Below are positions 11,801 to 23,107 of a stretch of 64,000 bases of DNA, piece by piece. The position numbers were made by a program, and so were the translations under genes. Origin of the DNA: Ahaetulla prasina (lineage: Eukaryota > Chordata > Lepidosauria > Squamata > Colubridae). The stretch spans positions 53,579,409 through 53,643,408 of the forward strand of contig NC_080546.1 in NCBI RefSeq assembly GCF_028640845.1, given 5' to 3'. The notes under the pieces were generated by a model that was not told the origin of the DNA, searched no databases, and saw nothing but the letters and a program-made list of their open reading frames with translations. Within the stretch, counting starts at the first letter, position 1. The number at the start of each line of letters is the position of its first letter.

Positions 11801-12700
11801 ATTCAGATGCAATGCTACACTATGTATAAGAAAAGAGTTCCCAACTGCCTGCCATACTTGCCAAAAGAAATGGAAGTGAGGAATATGTCAGTTAAGGCTG
11901 ATTAAAGCCCTTATAATAAAGCAGATCCCCTAATGCTGTATTCATCTCATCCCTGCTACCTTGGTGTGGTTACAGAGTCCTCCAGATATTGCTAGCAATA
12001 ATTACTTATACTGTAATTATTAATTTGTTAGATAAAATGATAAATACACAAATAAATACATAGAGAATAATCATATAAATTTGATTTGTAGATAAAATTA
12101 GTGTTCACCCTGACCTTATTCACTTAATTTCCATTTTGGAGATTTCTTCCCTTCTAGCATGCAACCCCATAGCAAGTGAAGTCCTTGGCATGATTGAAAA
12201 TCCCTGTAAAAATTAAGCTTATCTTGATTCTAAAGTATGATGAAAATGATTTTATAAAGATAACATTTGGAGAATAATTAATTTCTAAATCGTTTCCGCT
12301 AAGGATACATGTAGGTGCCTATATAAATATATGTTTCTGTTTTACTGCTATATCACATATAAAATATTTGATAAAGGAGAGTAGCGCGTTAATTTTCTAC
12401 AATGTACGTGTATATTTTTATTGTTATTTTCATGATTCTGTCATCTCACTAGAAGGCAAGATTAATTTCTATTTCTTACTAAGGATTTCAAATAATGTTT
12501 TGTTTAATATTTAGTCATCTGTTGTTTTTTAGCCATAAAGCACAAGAAAAACATCCATACAATCATACAAAGCAAAGTGAAATTAATATTAGCTTGTTTA
12601 CCTCTATATATTTATATTCATTTCCATATGGTTTCTTTTAGCATTCACATACTCTTATAAATGAAATTTTTTTGAAAATATTGACAATCTTCTTGCTTTC
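8831..12700. other. Long stretch without recognisable genes or repeats
   Basis: Nearly 4 kb of AT-rich sequence. Apart from the degenerate purine-rich repeat at 9895-10190, I see no coding frame, no LINE or SINE motif and no paired termini. If a conserved non-coding element lies here, it cannot be seen without comparison to other genomes. Confidence 0.5.
9895..10190 (+). repeat. Degenerate G/A-rich tandem-like repeat
   Basis: Variants of GCCAGTGACCAGAG and GCAAGTGAGCA recur at irregular 25-45 base spacing (for example near 9915, 9940, 9965, 10020 and 10055). The tract is more GC-rich than its surroundings. It looks like an old minisatellite or the interior of an unidentified element. Confidence 0.4.
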
Positions 12701-12704
12701 TCCA

Positions 12705-12824
12705 GTTTTTGCGAACCGGTAGTAAAAACAGCAGGAGGCTCCGCCCACCCGCCCTGATGTCACATTTGGTGATCTGTGCATGCAGTTCTGAACTGGTAGT
12801 AAAGGTAAGTAGAACTCACCCCTG
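12705..12824. mobile_element. Partial hAT-like element
   Basis: Contains GCGAACCGGTAGTAAAAA near 12710 and GAACTGGTAGTAAAGG near 12790, and ends TCACCCCTG. These are the end boxes of the CAGGGGTG-type hAT family seen complete at 26403-26682. The left terminus is missing, so no target duplication can be scored. Confidence 0.6.
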
Positions 12825-13044
12825 GGTCACAACATAAAGAATGATAATGGGACTTGCAGTGCTAAAATCTGCTTTTTAATGAGTTTCAGTTTCCTAAAAT
12901 TTCTAGACAAAACATTTTCTTATCGGAAAAAAGGAAGGGGAGTAGCATTAACAACAAGAACAACAAAAAACGGGCCTCAAAACAAAATCCTGTTATATGG
13001 AAAAGGTGTTTCCTTTCAAATTGGCATAGAGAAAATTAGAAAAT

Positions 13045-14235
13045 CATACTGAGATCAACCGTGAGGCGCCTCACTTGTGGGGTGCTGCAGGGGTCGATCC
13101 TCTCGCCTCTCCTGTTCAACATCTATATGAAGCCGCTGGGTGAGATCATGTGGCTTTGGGGTGAGGTACCAACTGTACGCTGACGATATGCAGCTGTACT
13201 TTTCCACCCCAGGCCACCCCAACGAAGCTATTGAAGTGCTGTCCCGGTGCCTGGAAGCCGTACGGGTCTGGATGGGGAGAAACAGGCTCAAGTTCAATCC
13301 CTCCAAGACGGAATGGCTGTGGATGCTGGCACCCCGGTACAGTCAGCTGCAGCCGCTGTTGGGGGCGAATCATTGGTCCCGGTGGAGAAGGTGCGCAACT
13401 TGGGCGTTCTCCTGGATGGACGGTTGTCATTTGAACATCACTTGACGACCGTCTCCAGGAGAGCTTTTTATCAGGTTTGCCTGATTTGCCAGTTGCGCCC
13501 CTTCCTTGACCGGGATGCCCTTTGCACGGTCATTCATGCTCTTGTTACCTCTCGCTTGGATTACTGCAATGCTCTCTACATGGAGCTCCCCTTGAAGAGT
13601 ACCCGGAGGCTCCAGTTGGTTCAGAATGCAGCTGCGCGGGTGATAGAGGGAGCCGCACATGGCTCCCATGTAACACCACTCCTGCACAGGCTGCACTGGC
13701 TACCTGTGGTCTTTCGGGTGCCAAATTTAAGGTTTTGGTTACTACCTTTAAAGCGCTCCATGGCTTAGGGCCAGGGTACTTATGGGTCTGCCTGCTGCTA
13801 CCGAATGCCTCCCACTGACCCGTACGCTCCCATAGAGAGGGACTTCTCAGGGTGCCATCCGCCAAGCAATGTCGGCTGGCGGCCCCCAGGGGAAGGGCCT
13901 TCTCTGTGGGGACTCCCACCTCTAGAACGAACTTCCCCCTGGACTTCGTCAACTGCCTGACCTTCGGACCTTCCGCCGCGAGCTGAAGACCTATTTGTTT
14001 ATTCGCGCAGGACTGGCATAGGAATTTTAAATAGTTTTTAATATTTTTAATATTTTAATATTTGATACAAATTTTATGGGGTTTTTAAGGTTTTAAATGT
14101 TTTAATTTGGCCATACATCTAATAAGTTTTTTAATTATTGTTGTATCTGTATATTATCTTTGTTTTTATCTTGGCTGTGAACCGCCCTGAGTTCTTCGGG
14201 AGAAGGGAGGTATAAAAATTCAATAAATACTAAAT
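13045..14235 (+). mobile_element. L2 LINE, 5'-truncated (RT palm to 3' end)
   Basis: The frame opens with GVLQGSILSPLLFNIYMKPL, a CR1/L2 reverse transcriptase block. After a frameshift come YQLYADDMQLY with the catalytic YADD (codons at 13176-13187), then KFNPSKTEWLW. A further shift gives RNLGVLLDGRLSFEHHLT, SRLDYCNALY, LQLVQNAAARVI, LHWLPV and, in the next frame, APRGRAFSV. The tail near 14180-14215 has the L2 3' hairpin (CCGCCCTGAGTTCTTCGGGA) followed by an AAT-rich run. At least three frame breaks make it a pseudogene. GC content is clearly above the flanks. Enzyme role if intact: target-primed reverse transcription of its own RNA. Confidence 0.9.
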
Positions 14236-14239
14236 ACTA

Positions 14240-15120
14240 CTATTGAAAAAATAATAAATATTATTATTTGGCAATTACTGTAGCAAATTTTATAACTATA
14301 AAACTGAATCCAAAACATGCTAGAGCTTCATGTTAAAAGTAAAGCACTTGAAAGACTGTTCTCCTTTTAACAGTTGATGAATTAAAATGGAAAACCAAAG
14401 AAATTTATACTTTATTAGTTGTCTATTGAACTGTTAATAAACTTTCATCATCTAGAATAAAATGACATGTAATAAGTATTGTGTCTTTAAAAATTGGAAT
14501 CTTTAATAATCGAATGTAATTTTGCATTGGCCATTAGAATCTAAATGGCCATTCTCTAAAGTTTTTCCTTAAAAGTTTCTTGACATATGAAGAATTTGAA
14601 AAGTATGCTAATTTATACAAAAGACTACAAGACCAAATTTGATATAATATTTGGTCCTTGGAGTTATCAATGACCATATTCATAAAATACTACCATACAA
14701 TGGATATTTTAAGTGAGTGGCATCTCTGTCTCAAAATCAGTATTTTTTTTTACTGATTTATCTTTATAAAATTGATATTCTCAAACAATAACCTACAATG
14801 TTTCTATACTTGTATAAAAAATGTTTACTTATTTTAGCAAGTCCTATAAATTGATTATGGCTTTTTACTGCCTGTTTAATTATTGCCATTTTAGTAAAAC
14901 TGGATCTACACTAATTTAAATACAAAATAGGCATCAGTTCTTTTAAGAATACTAGAAAAATACATTCAATTCTTCTAGTGTTTATTATAAATTTAAAATA
15001 AACCTTGGAGGTGGTTTTATGTGAAATTACAGCTTAGACATTATATGGTAACTTAGTGTTTATCTAATGCATTTGCATGTAAAACAGAAATTTGTACCAG
15101 AATTTCCACTGCTAGATGAT
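14240..15120. other. No recognisable feature
   Basis: AT-rich sequence between the L2 tail and a GT microsatellite. No repeat motif or coding frame was noted. Confidence 0.5.
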
Positions 15121-15130
15121 ATAAGATAAC

Positions 15131-15184
15131 GTGTGTGTGTGTGTGTGTGTGTTTGTGTGTATACGCACATACATATAAATATAT
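15131..15184 (+). repeat. (GT)n and ATAT-rich microsatellite at a LINE 3' end
   Basis: About fifteen GT units with one interruption pass into a TATATA/ACAT stretch. This adjoins the 3' end of the minus-strand LINE at 15185. A second copy of that LINE (30680-31432) ends at the same point and is also followed by TATG/TG repeats. Confidence 0.9.
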
Positions 15185-16440
15185 TAATTACAGTCCATTT
15201 TGAATACATAGTGGAAAAAGGAGTTTTGAGAGTTAACAAGGTTGATACTATATGGTACAAAGCTATTAGAGAATCTTGTTGTTCTGCTTCGGATACCAGG
15301 AAGCCTCCTCTGAGATGGTAACAAAGAAAACCAGTCGTGGAAAGGATGTGTAGCATCCCTGACAAAACTGCAGAAACTGGTCAAGCAGCCCTTATATGCT
15401 ATGTCCTAGACAGAAGTAAGTGAACTTCCAATAATCTTTTCTGCCATCCTCACCAGTTTCTACACAGCTTTCCTGTCCAAAAACAATAATACTTTCAAAC
15501 CACAAAGTAATGCAATATGACAGGATGCTTTCAATTGTTCTTCTATAGAAAGTGGTAAGGACAGGGGAAGGAAGATGTGCTCTTCTCATATGATGCAGAA
15601 AATGCAGGCACTGCTGTGCCCCTTTCACCAGTGTCTCACTGTTGAGTGACCAAGCTAACCTGCTTATCAGCTGAATACTTAGAAACTTGATACTACTAAT
15701 CACCTCCACAGTTGAATCATTAATACACAGAGGTGTATGGATGTGCCTGTCTTTTCTGAAATTGATAATGATCTCTTTTGTTTTTCCTACATTTAAAACT
15801 AGGCTGTTTTTATTACAACAACTAATCAAATCATCTGCCTTCTCTCCTGGTAATCATCTTCATTATCATCCTGAATGAGGCCCACCATCTTTAATAAGGC
15901 CCATTATTCATCTGAATAATTCACAATATACGGTAGTTGGTAGCAAACCTTGCACAACAGTCATGGGTCAGCAGGCTGAACAATAACAGAGTTAGGACAT
16001 AGCCCTGAAAAGAACCTGTCCTCAAGAACATGGTATTAGAAATATTAGTCCCAACTCACACATACTGGGGCCCATCACTGAGAAAATCAAGAATTCAGTT
16101 GCACAAAGGAGTATTGAATCCTAAATGGCCCAGTTTGTCTACTAAATGCTGAGGAATGATCATATTAAATGCTGAATTAAAGATCACAAATAGTATTTGC
16201 ACACGAGTATCTCTTTCCTCTAAATGTGCCAAGCTCAGATGGAGAACAGAGGAAATAGCATCCTCTGTGGAATGATTTGGATGGTAAGCAAATTGAAGTG
16301 AATCAAACACTGGAGGGAGGCTGGATACAATAAAGTCCTTTATCAGCCTTTCAAAACATTTCATAAGGATGGACATAAGTGCAACCGGATGATAATCAAT
16401 CCTTGGGTTGGCAATCCTTGCACTCCCCATTGCTATCACT
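15185..16440 (-). mobile_element. CR1/L3-like LINE, 5'-truncated RT and 3' end
   Basis: On the minus strand, 16460-16095 encodes RT blocks [35 protein letters not shown] and [15 protein letters not shown]. These match the CR1-group pattern DYRPVALTS, LQFAYRPNRST, LFIDYSSAFNTI. Further on, 15829-15392 encodes VGKTKEIIINFRK, then SLNSETLVKGAQQ and FYRRTIESILSYCITLWF, the thumb and connection region. The YADD segment between them (15850-16090) is degraded. The start is truncated and frames are broken, so it is not functional. The 3' end (ATTCAAAATGGACTGTAAT) is shared with 30680-31432. Confidence 0.8.
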
Positions 16441-17390
16441 AAGTGAGGACTGTGGGTCATTAAGCAAGCACCTCTTGCAACTTTCTGTCAGTTTTAACAA
16501 CCAAAGTCAGTGGGGAAGCCAGCAGGAAGTTGCAAGTCCCAGGCAATTTGCAAGCAGGCTGGCAGATAGGTAAGTGGCTGCTACCAGATGGGAGAGGATC
16601 CAAGGAGGCCCACAAGTGGCAAGAGAGGCATGACACAAATACAGCAAGGCTTGGGATGGTTGTTGCCAGTGCAACAAGATACTCAAGGATGAATGAGTGG
16701 TGGGAGAGGTGTGCTATGAACGCAGTGACGTTCAGGGAAGGTATGTAGATGGTGAGATAGGTGCAACAAGGCTCTGAAGGGGGCTGCTTGAAGGTGGAAG
16801 AGAGGTACAGTGCAAGAATATCAGAGGCTTTGGGTCTATTACTAGGTGAGAGAGAATGTGAGAACCCAAGTGGGTTTGGGGGAAATGTGGCAAGAGTGTG
16901 GCAGGGCTACAGTGGTTGCTGCTGGATGGAAAAGAAGCATACAGTATGTGATGTGAGAGGCTCAGGGAAGGTGCTCAAAGGCTGCAAATGGCCAGAGAGG
17001 TGGAGTGCAAATTTAGTGAGGCTCTGGGTATGCAATGGTGTGCAAGGATGTCTGGCTGGCCAGTGAGGTAAGGCAAGAGCACAAAGCAGCTTGGAGAGGA
17101 TGCACAGGTCAGGGAGACATATCCAAGCAACTTGTGATCTTCTCTAATGGCTTCCTCAATGAATTTGGTTTTGGGAAGCAGATAGGGAAGGTTCATAAAC
17201 ACGTCAACACTGGTGCTGCAATCATTGTAAGCATGAGCCAGTTGCTAAATGCCTAGATTGTAATCATGAGACTGCCAGAATGCTAGGATGGTTGGAACCT
17301 CAAAACTGGTCATAAGCACCATAGATTCAGTGCCATTGTAACTTTGAATGATCACTGAATGATAACTGAGAACTTCCTGTATATGTAATA
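16440..17390. mobile_element. Element with AGTGAGGACT / CTGAGAACTT ends and an internal minisatellite
   Basis: The left end near 16440 reads AAGTGAGGACTGTGGGTCAT, and the right end near 17365-17385 reads AACTGAGAACTTCC. The right part contains GTCATAAG, TGCCATTGTAACTTTGAA and similar blocks. These ends resemble those of 59933-60325, so I place both in one inverted-repeat family of reptile DNA elements. Between them, 16600-17040 holds degenerate copies of a motif like AGAGAGGTGNAGTGCAA ending in CTCTGGG, spaced about 80-100 bases apart. Frames here are chance. Confidence 0.45.
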
Positions 17391-18200
17391 CAGGTACAAA
17401 GTACTTGTGGTTTTCTCTTCCAGTGACTCAGGGGGAAAAAAAAATCTGAATTAATGTTATTTTAACAAGGCATCCTCAAAAATAGAATAATTTACAAAGG
17501 AAAGGTATCAGAAAATCAGGGTAATGCTTGATGCATAAAGACATAGGTCCAATTGTTTCTGTGCTGAAAAAAATGTTGTCTGTTAGGTAAACATTACAAT
17601 TTGATTTATAGTACAAAAAGCAACTTGATACTAGAATTAATTGCTCAGAGAAATGGTAGTAATGTTTAAGTAGCGTTAGATAGTAGTTTATGAGGTAACT
17701 TTAATTTGTATTCCTGCATGGAGCAGGGGTTCGGACTCAGCCAAAATAATTAGTTCTATGAAAGAGGAGTAACAAATTCCAATATAATGTAAAATGACTA
17801 ATTTAATTTTTGAATAGCTGAACAGAATCTGAAGACAGGCTTTTTTATTTTATTGTCATGAAATTTGTTTTGCATAAAAATATAGTTGTTGAATATTCAA
17901 CAATTAAAGGACTAGATTGTATTAAGAGATACTTCATTACTTCTGTTGTTTATTATTAATATTCTATATACCTATATCCATGTGGCTATCTATTTCCAAG
18001 CTTTATTATACAAAACAATCCCCCCTCTCATTCACTAACATATACACAAGCAAACACAATGTAAAAAAATATAAAATATAAAAGTTATATAGAATTACAT
18101 GTGTCTTCAAATTTTGTTACATATTGTTTACATTCAATTGAGTTGTTAATAGTAGAAAACTCTTTTTGCTCTGCCTATAAAGACAGCTGTCAGTCATTTT
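17391..18200. other. No recognisable feature
   Basis: AT-rich. No motif noted. Confidence 0.5.
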
Positions 18201-18248
18201 GCTTATATTACTATGAATTAATATGCTTATATTACTATGAATTAATAT
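18201..18248 (+). repeat. Perfect 24-bp tandem duplication
   Basis: Two identical 24-base units, each starting GCTTATATTACTATG, lie back to back (18201-18224 and 18225-18248). This is a recent local duplication. Confidence 0.9.
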
Positions 18249-18543
18249 GCTCCCAAGTTACACAATCCATGGGATATTCAGTTGCATTAATTCATATATT
18301 TTATATAAACAACTTATGTAATTGCCCTTTAAGATCAGGAATTTTAGGATCAGAGATTAAAGTCAATTCAATACAGGTAGGTGAAGATTAGTGCAAATTT
18401 GAATAATGTGAAATGTTACTTAGTACAATGTATAAATTGATACCAAATTGCATTTAATGCTAGCCAAAATTCAGCTATGCATATACAATTGAAGCTAGTG
18501 AATACCCAGAGGCTACTGGAGTTTTAGATGCTAACCTAAAAAT

Positions 18544-19020
18544 GTGAAAAATGGAGAAAAGGAAGAAAGGAGCCTTAATGGACTCCTCCAAAGTCCTGGG
18601 CAAAGAATAAAGCCCCTCAAAGTAGCATTAGGGTGGAAACCATTCAAATTTCAGGGAAATCTTATTTCAACGAGCAGGCACTTTGACAGAAAAGATGCAC
18701 TTCCGGGGTTCCAATTGCTAGCACTATTTAATCAATGGAATCTGAACCATGCCAATCCCGATAAAGCAGTCAGCTGGGCAGATACTATAGGCATTAAGTA
18801 TAACAGCACTAGCAACACCGGGAAACAAAGGTTGTCCAAACAAAACCTAAACTGTTTACTAGTTAAAAAGGTAAAAATCAAGAACTTGCAAAATATTATA
18901 TCCAGAAATGCCATATATTATATATGCAAGATCAGCAAAATAGCTTTAGATCCTAATGCTTGGGTGTGTCAGACAAGAGAAGTTAAATACTTGGGAAAAA
19001 ATCCAACCATGTTTAACTGA
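18544..19020 (+). other. Unassigned 158-codon open frame
   Basis: Open from a stop at 18532 to the stop at 19018-19020, with GTG as the only early start. The product is lysine- and asparagine-rich. Its central part contains FQLLALFNQWNLNHANPDK and AVSWADTIGIKYNSTSN, which look less random than most frames here, but I recognise no family, signal peptide or membrane segment. It ends about 200 bases before an L2. A frame of this length is near the upper tail of chance for 64 kb of AT-rich DNA. It could be a scrap of an unclassified mobile element. Confidence 0.2.
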
Positions 19021-19214
19021 TGAATTAAGCAACAAGCAGTCTTAGAAGTTTCTAGTTGAAAAGGTTCCTTGACATCACTTTTAGGAAAGCTAATAATAAC
19101 CAAAAAATGCACTACAAAATTAGAAGATTTCAGACTAGTATCACATGCAAGAAAACATAAATGAAGAGTAAAATTTATACATTTTTCAGGTTTAAAGATA
19201 AAAGATTCACAGAC

Positions 19215-20132
19215 ATGGTCTGGATGGGGAGAAACAGGCTCAAGCTTAATCCCTCCAAGACGGAGTGGCTGTGGATGCCGGCATCCTGATTCAGTCAGCT
19301 GCAGCCGCAGCTGGCTGTCGGAGGCGAGTTACTGGCCCCAAAGGATAGGGTGCGCAACTTAGGTGTCCTCCTGGATGATCGGCTGTTGTTTGAAGATCAT
19401 TTGACGGCCGTCTCCAGGAGGGCCTTCCACCAGGTTCGCCTGGTTCGGCAGTTGCGCCCCTTCCTTGATCGGGATGCCTTATGCACAGTCACTCATGCGC
19501 TCGTTACCTCTCGCTTGGATTACTGTAATGCTCTCTACATGGGGCTCCCCTTGAAGTGCACTCGGAGGCTTCAGTTAGTCCAGAATGCAGCTGCGCGGGT
19601 GATAGAGGGAGCTACGCGTAGCTCCCATGTAACACCGCTCCTGCGCAGACTGCACTGGCTGCCTGTGGCCTTCCGAGTGCACTTTAAGGTGTTGGTTACG
19701 ACCTTTAAAGCGCTCCATGGCTTAGGACCTGGGTACTTACGGGACCGCCTGCTGTTACCACACGCCTCCCACCGACCCGTACGCTCCCATAGAGAGGGAC
19801 TTCTCAGGGTGCCATCCGCCAAACAATGCCGGCTGGCGGCCCCCAGGGGAAGGGCCTTCTCTGTGGGGGCTCCCACACTCTGGAACGAGCTTCCCCCGGG
19901 TTTACGCCAAATACCTGATCTTCGGACATTCCGCGGGGATGGCTTAAATTGGATTTTTTAATGTGAAATTTTATTAATTTTTAAACGGGGTTTTTAGTTT
20001 ACGGCAAATTTTAATTTTCAGGCTAATCTAAATAAGTTTTTTAAATGGTATTTTAACCTGTATATTGTATTGTTGGTTTTATCTTGCCTGTACACTGCCC
20101 TGAGTCCTTCGGGAGAAGGGCGGTATAAAAAT
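19215..20132 (+). mobile_element. L2 LINE 3' end, well preserved
   Basis: The 203-codon frame at 19350-19961 is the C-terminal part of an L2 ORF2-type protein. In order it shows RNLGVLLDDRLLFEDHLTA, LRPFLDRDALCTVTHALVTS, RLDYCNALYMGLPLKCTRR, LQLVQNAAARVIEG, LHWLPVAFRVHFKVLVTTF, GLGPGYLRDRLL, then GRAFSVGAPTLWNELPPGL. The conserved end (RRELKTYLF in the copy at 53416) is lost here after TFRGDG. The 3' untranslated part ends with the L2 hairpin at about 20095-20125 and an AAAT/AAT tract. It is 5'-truncated and lacks the endonuclease and catalytic palm. Confidence 0.93.
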
Positions 20133-20146
20133 CAAATAAATAAATA

Positions 20147-20226
<80 letters not shown>
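20133..20226 (+). repeat. (AAAT)n to (AAT)n microsatellite on the L2 tail
   Basis: Three to four AAAT units from the L2 3' end pass into about 28 AAT units. It appears to have been extended from the LINE's terminal repeat. Confidence 0.95.
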
Positions 20227-20227
<1 letters not shown>

Positions 20228-20394
20228 TGCTTAAAAATATTAGTATATAAAATCTACAAAAGTAAGGAAATGGGTCACTCTGGTAAAGGTTTTGTGGCAT
20301 ACATAACAATGCACACATACATTAAACAGCAAATATAACTCATTCCTCATCATAATGTATTCTATATGAGACTTTCAAAAAACCACTTAGAAGT

Positions 20395-20600
20395 TTAATT
20401 GGTTCAGAATGCACAGTTCATTTGTTGATATTCACCAATATGTACAAGTTTCACCAGTTCGCCAGAACCTGAGCTGGTTTCCCATCCGCTTCTGATAAAG
20501 TTTAAAGTGCTAATTTGGCTCTTTAAAACATTTTATGACTTAGTATTGGAGTATATGGAGGAGCATCTTTTGCAAAAGATTTTGATCTGTCTTATTCATG
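20395..20600 (+). mobile_element. Old L2-like LINE scrap
   Basis: Positions 20450-20560 read approximately WFPIRF, then KFKVL and LKTFYDL. These correspond to the LHWLPVxFRVxFKVLVxTFKAL block of the better L2 copies. It is highly decayed, and no ends are visible. Confidence 0.4.
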
Positions 20601-20602
20601 CA

Positions 20603-20795
20603 AGAGCCAGTTTGGTGCAGTGGTTAGAGCAAGACTGTGAGTTCTAATCCTCCCTTAGTTCAAAGCCATCTGGATAATCTTGGGCCTGTCACTTTCTCTG
20701 AGTCCTAGGAAGGAGGCAATGGCAAGCTATTTCTGAAAACCTTGCCAAAAAAACTACAGGGACTTGTCCAGACAGTCTCTGAGAATTGGGCACAA
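20603..20795 (+). mobile_element. tRNA-derived SINE
   Basis: The head GAGCCAGTTTGGTGCAGTGG carries a tRNA-type A box, and GAGTTCTAATCC near 20640 is the B box, together forming an RNA polymerase III promoter. The body (CTTGGGCCTGTCACTTTCTC, then GGCAATGGCAAGC and GACTTGTCCAGACAG) matches the layout of amniote tRNA SINEs. The tail abuts the 5'-truncated LINE starting at about 20796. Confidence 0.7.
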
Positions 20796-21582
20796 TTGAA
20801 TGGATGGAAAAATGCTCAGCAAATGCTCAGTCTTACATATTGGAAAAAAGGATCCAAACACTAAGTACATACTTGATGGACATTACCTTGCAGATGACCC
20901 CCACCCTGTTAAAGACCTTGGAGTTTTCATATCAAATGATCTAAGTGCCAAAGCCCACTGCAAGTACATAGCAAAAAAGGCTCTAAGAGTTGTAAACCTA
21001 ATCTTGCGTAGCTTCTTTTCCAAAAACACTACACTACTAACCAGAGCATATAAAACATTTGCTAGACCAATTCTAAAATACAGCTCGCCTGTCTGGAACC
21101 CTCACCACATTTCTGACATCAATACAATTGAGCGTCTCCAGAAATATTTTACAAGAAGAGTTCTTCATTCCTCTGAAAACAACAAAATACCTTATCCCAC
21201 CAGACTTGAAATCCTAGGCTTAGAAAACTTGGAACTCTGTCGCCTTTGATAAGACCTAAGTTTAACTCATAGAATCATCTATTGTAATGTCCTTCCTGTT
21301 AAAGACTACTTCAGCTTTAATTGCAATAATACAAGAGCAACCAATAGATTTAAACTTAATGTTAACCGCTTTAATCTAGATTGCAGAAAATATGACTTCT
21401 GTAACAGAATCATCAGTGCTTGGAATACTTTACCTGACTCTGTGGTCTCTTCCCATAATCCTAAAAGCTTTAACCAAAAACTTTCTAATATTGACCTCAC
21501 CCCCAAAGAGGACCATAAGGGGCATGCATAAGAGCACAAACGTGCCTACCGTTCCTGTCCTATTGTTCTTCTTTTTCTCCTT

Positions 21583-21639
<57 letters not shown>

Positions 21640-21726
21640 GCTTATTCCTCCTAATATTTACTCATATATATGTTTATACACTATATAATCTTTTCTGTAT
21701 GATACTTATATATATTGTTGTGACAA
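20796..21726 (+). mobile_element. Young CR1-like LINE, 5'-truncated, copy 1
   Basis: The frame at 20800-21249 encodes the post-palm part of a non-LTR reverse transcriptase: KCSVLHIGKKDPN, DDPHPVKDLGVFISNDLSA, then RPILKYSSPVWNPHHI and ERLQKYFTRRVL. A stop at 21247 interrupts it. The coding sequence then resumes as LTHRIIYCNVLPVKDYF, ATNRFKLNVN and KYDFCNRIISAWNTLPDSVV. The 3' untranslated part ends TTGTTGTGACAAAATAAA and an AAAT run. The last 290 bases differ from the copy at 41783-42247 at only about four or five positions plus a small indel, which suggests recent activity. Confidence 0.8.
21585..21632 (+). repeat. (CA)n microsatellite inside the LINE 3' region
   Basis: About 23 CA units lie within the untranslated tail of the young LINE. 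The sister copy has a CTT tract at the same place (42105-42122), so the tract is length- and motif-variable between copies. Confidence 0.95.
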
Positions 21727-21749
21727 AATAAATAAATAAATAAATAAAA
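21727..21749 (+). repeat. (AAAT)n tail
   Basis: Terminal AAAT units at the 3' end of the LINE copy. Confidence 0.9.
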
Positions 21750-21759
21750 GAACCCCTTT

Positions 21760-23100
21760 GTGTAAATTAGAGGAATTTGTGAGTGGTCCCCCAATTGGGG
21801 AAAATCGAGGGAATGGAGGCAAATATACACTATTGTCTGTTAGCATGTATAAATTGTGAAAAAGTCTTTACTATCTCCTCCTCCTCCTCCATGTGGTTGG
21901 TCTTAATAGAAGTGCTTTTTCTTTAAAAACCAAGCTCTGGGGTGCAAAGTGATGCCATTGGTTATGAGTTAAATTTGTGTGCATTAGGTGGATTTTTAGT
22001 TTGCATTACACTTTTATTTAATTTTTAAATAGCTTTTTTACTGTATAAACTTGGTTGTAAATTACCAAGTACATTTTTATTATGGTGGGTATGAATAAAT
22101 AGCATAAGAGAAACAGTATTTCCAGACAGAAAAACCAAGCCAGAGTAATCATATATTTGGGATATATTATCAACCCACCCATTTCACAGGAGACTTTTTT
22201 ATTGTCAGAAACTACCCACAGATGAATTTCTTGTCAAATATTCTAAGACATGAAATCTCACTCACAGTAGGAAAAGATTAACATCTATTCCCAGACGCTT
22301 ATGACCTCATTCTTTTTTTTTTTGTTATATTAAAATTTTAAAACTGTAGAAAAAAATCTTTATGTTCCCTTTTATTAAACTCAGTTCTAGATATAGTGAA
22401 CATTTATGAATTTCTGTACCCTAGTCTTTCTCACTTATTTTAAAATTTGAAAACAATAGTAATAAAATCAAAATAAATAAACAACATAGTAACAGCAACG
22501 GTTAAATTTCATCCATAGTGCATAGGTCATTATGATCCACAATAACATTTTATAAGAATCAAGAACTAAGATAATATAGTCATGAAAGGCAAGATCAATT
22601 TAATAAATAAATGAAAATCAATACAGATTTTAATAACCATCCATGTAAGATTTTAATGGCTCTATATCCATTCTTAAAATGTTATTTTTAGTGATTAATC
22701 TTATTTTCTGTTAGAAAATCAACATAAATTTGGGGAAAAAATGTTGCTATAAAATAATTATAGTGTGTGAATGTGTATTTCAGTTTTAAATGTATAACCC
22801 CTACAAGTGGCAACATTTGCTGACCTTGTTTACAATTAGGATTATATCTACATTTGAATTAAAATGTAGCACATAGTTGGCAACTGTAATCTTAACAGCA
22901 GGAATGGCTTTTTTACTAGTAGGAATATGGTTATTTCAGACTGCAATAAGTGATCTCTGATACCTTATGAAGTCCCAGGTCATATCTCATCACTGTCGAA
23001 ATTTTAAACTGACCTTGGCCTGGACAATACTATAAAATGTTCTATGTTGTATTGGATTTTATACTCAGTAGAATTACTTTTCTTCTGCCTATGTGCATGA
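21760..23100. other. No recognisable feature
   Basis: AT-rich. There is a short CCT-type tract at 21870-21890. No coding or element signature seen. Confidence 0.5.
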
Positions 23101-23107
23101 GTATGTG

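Noticed and set aside
13055..13952. Multiple overlapping frames on both strands
   Set aside because: Only the plus-strand series matches L2 reverse transcriptase. The rest are shadows in GC-richer DNA.
20079..20318. Minus-strand open frame with a long tyrosine run
   Set aside because: It is the translation of the AAT microsatellite on the L2 tail.
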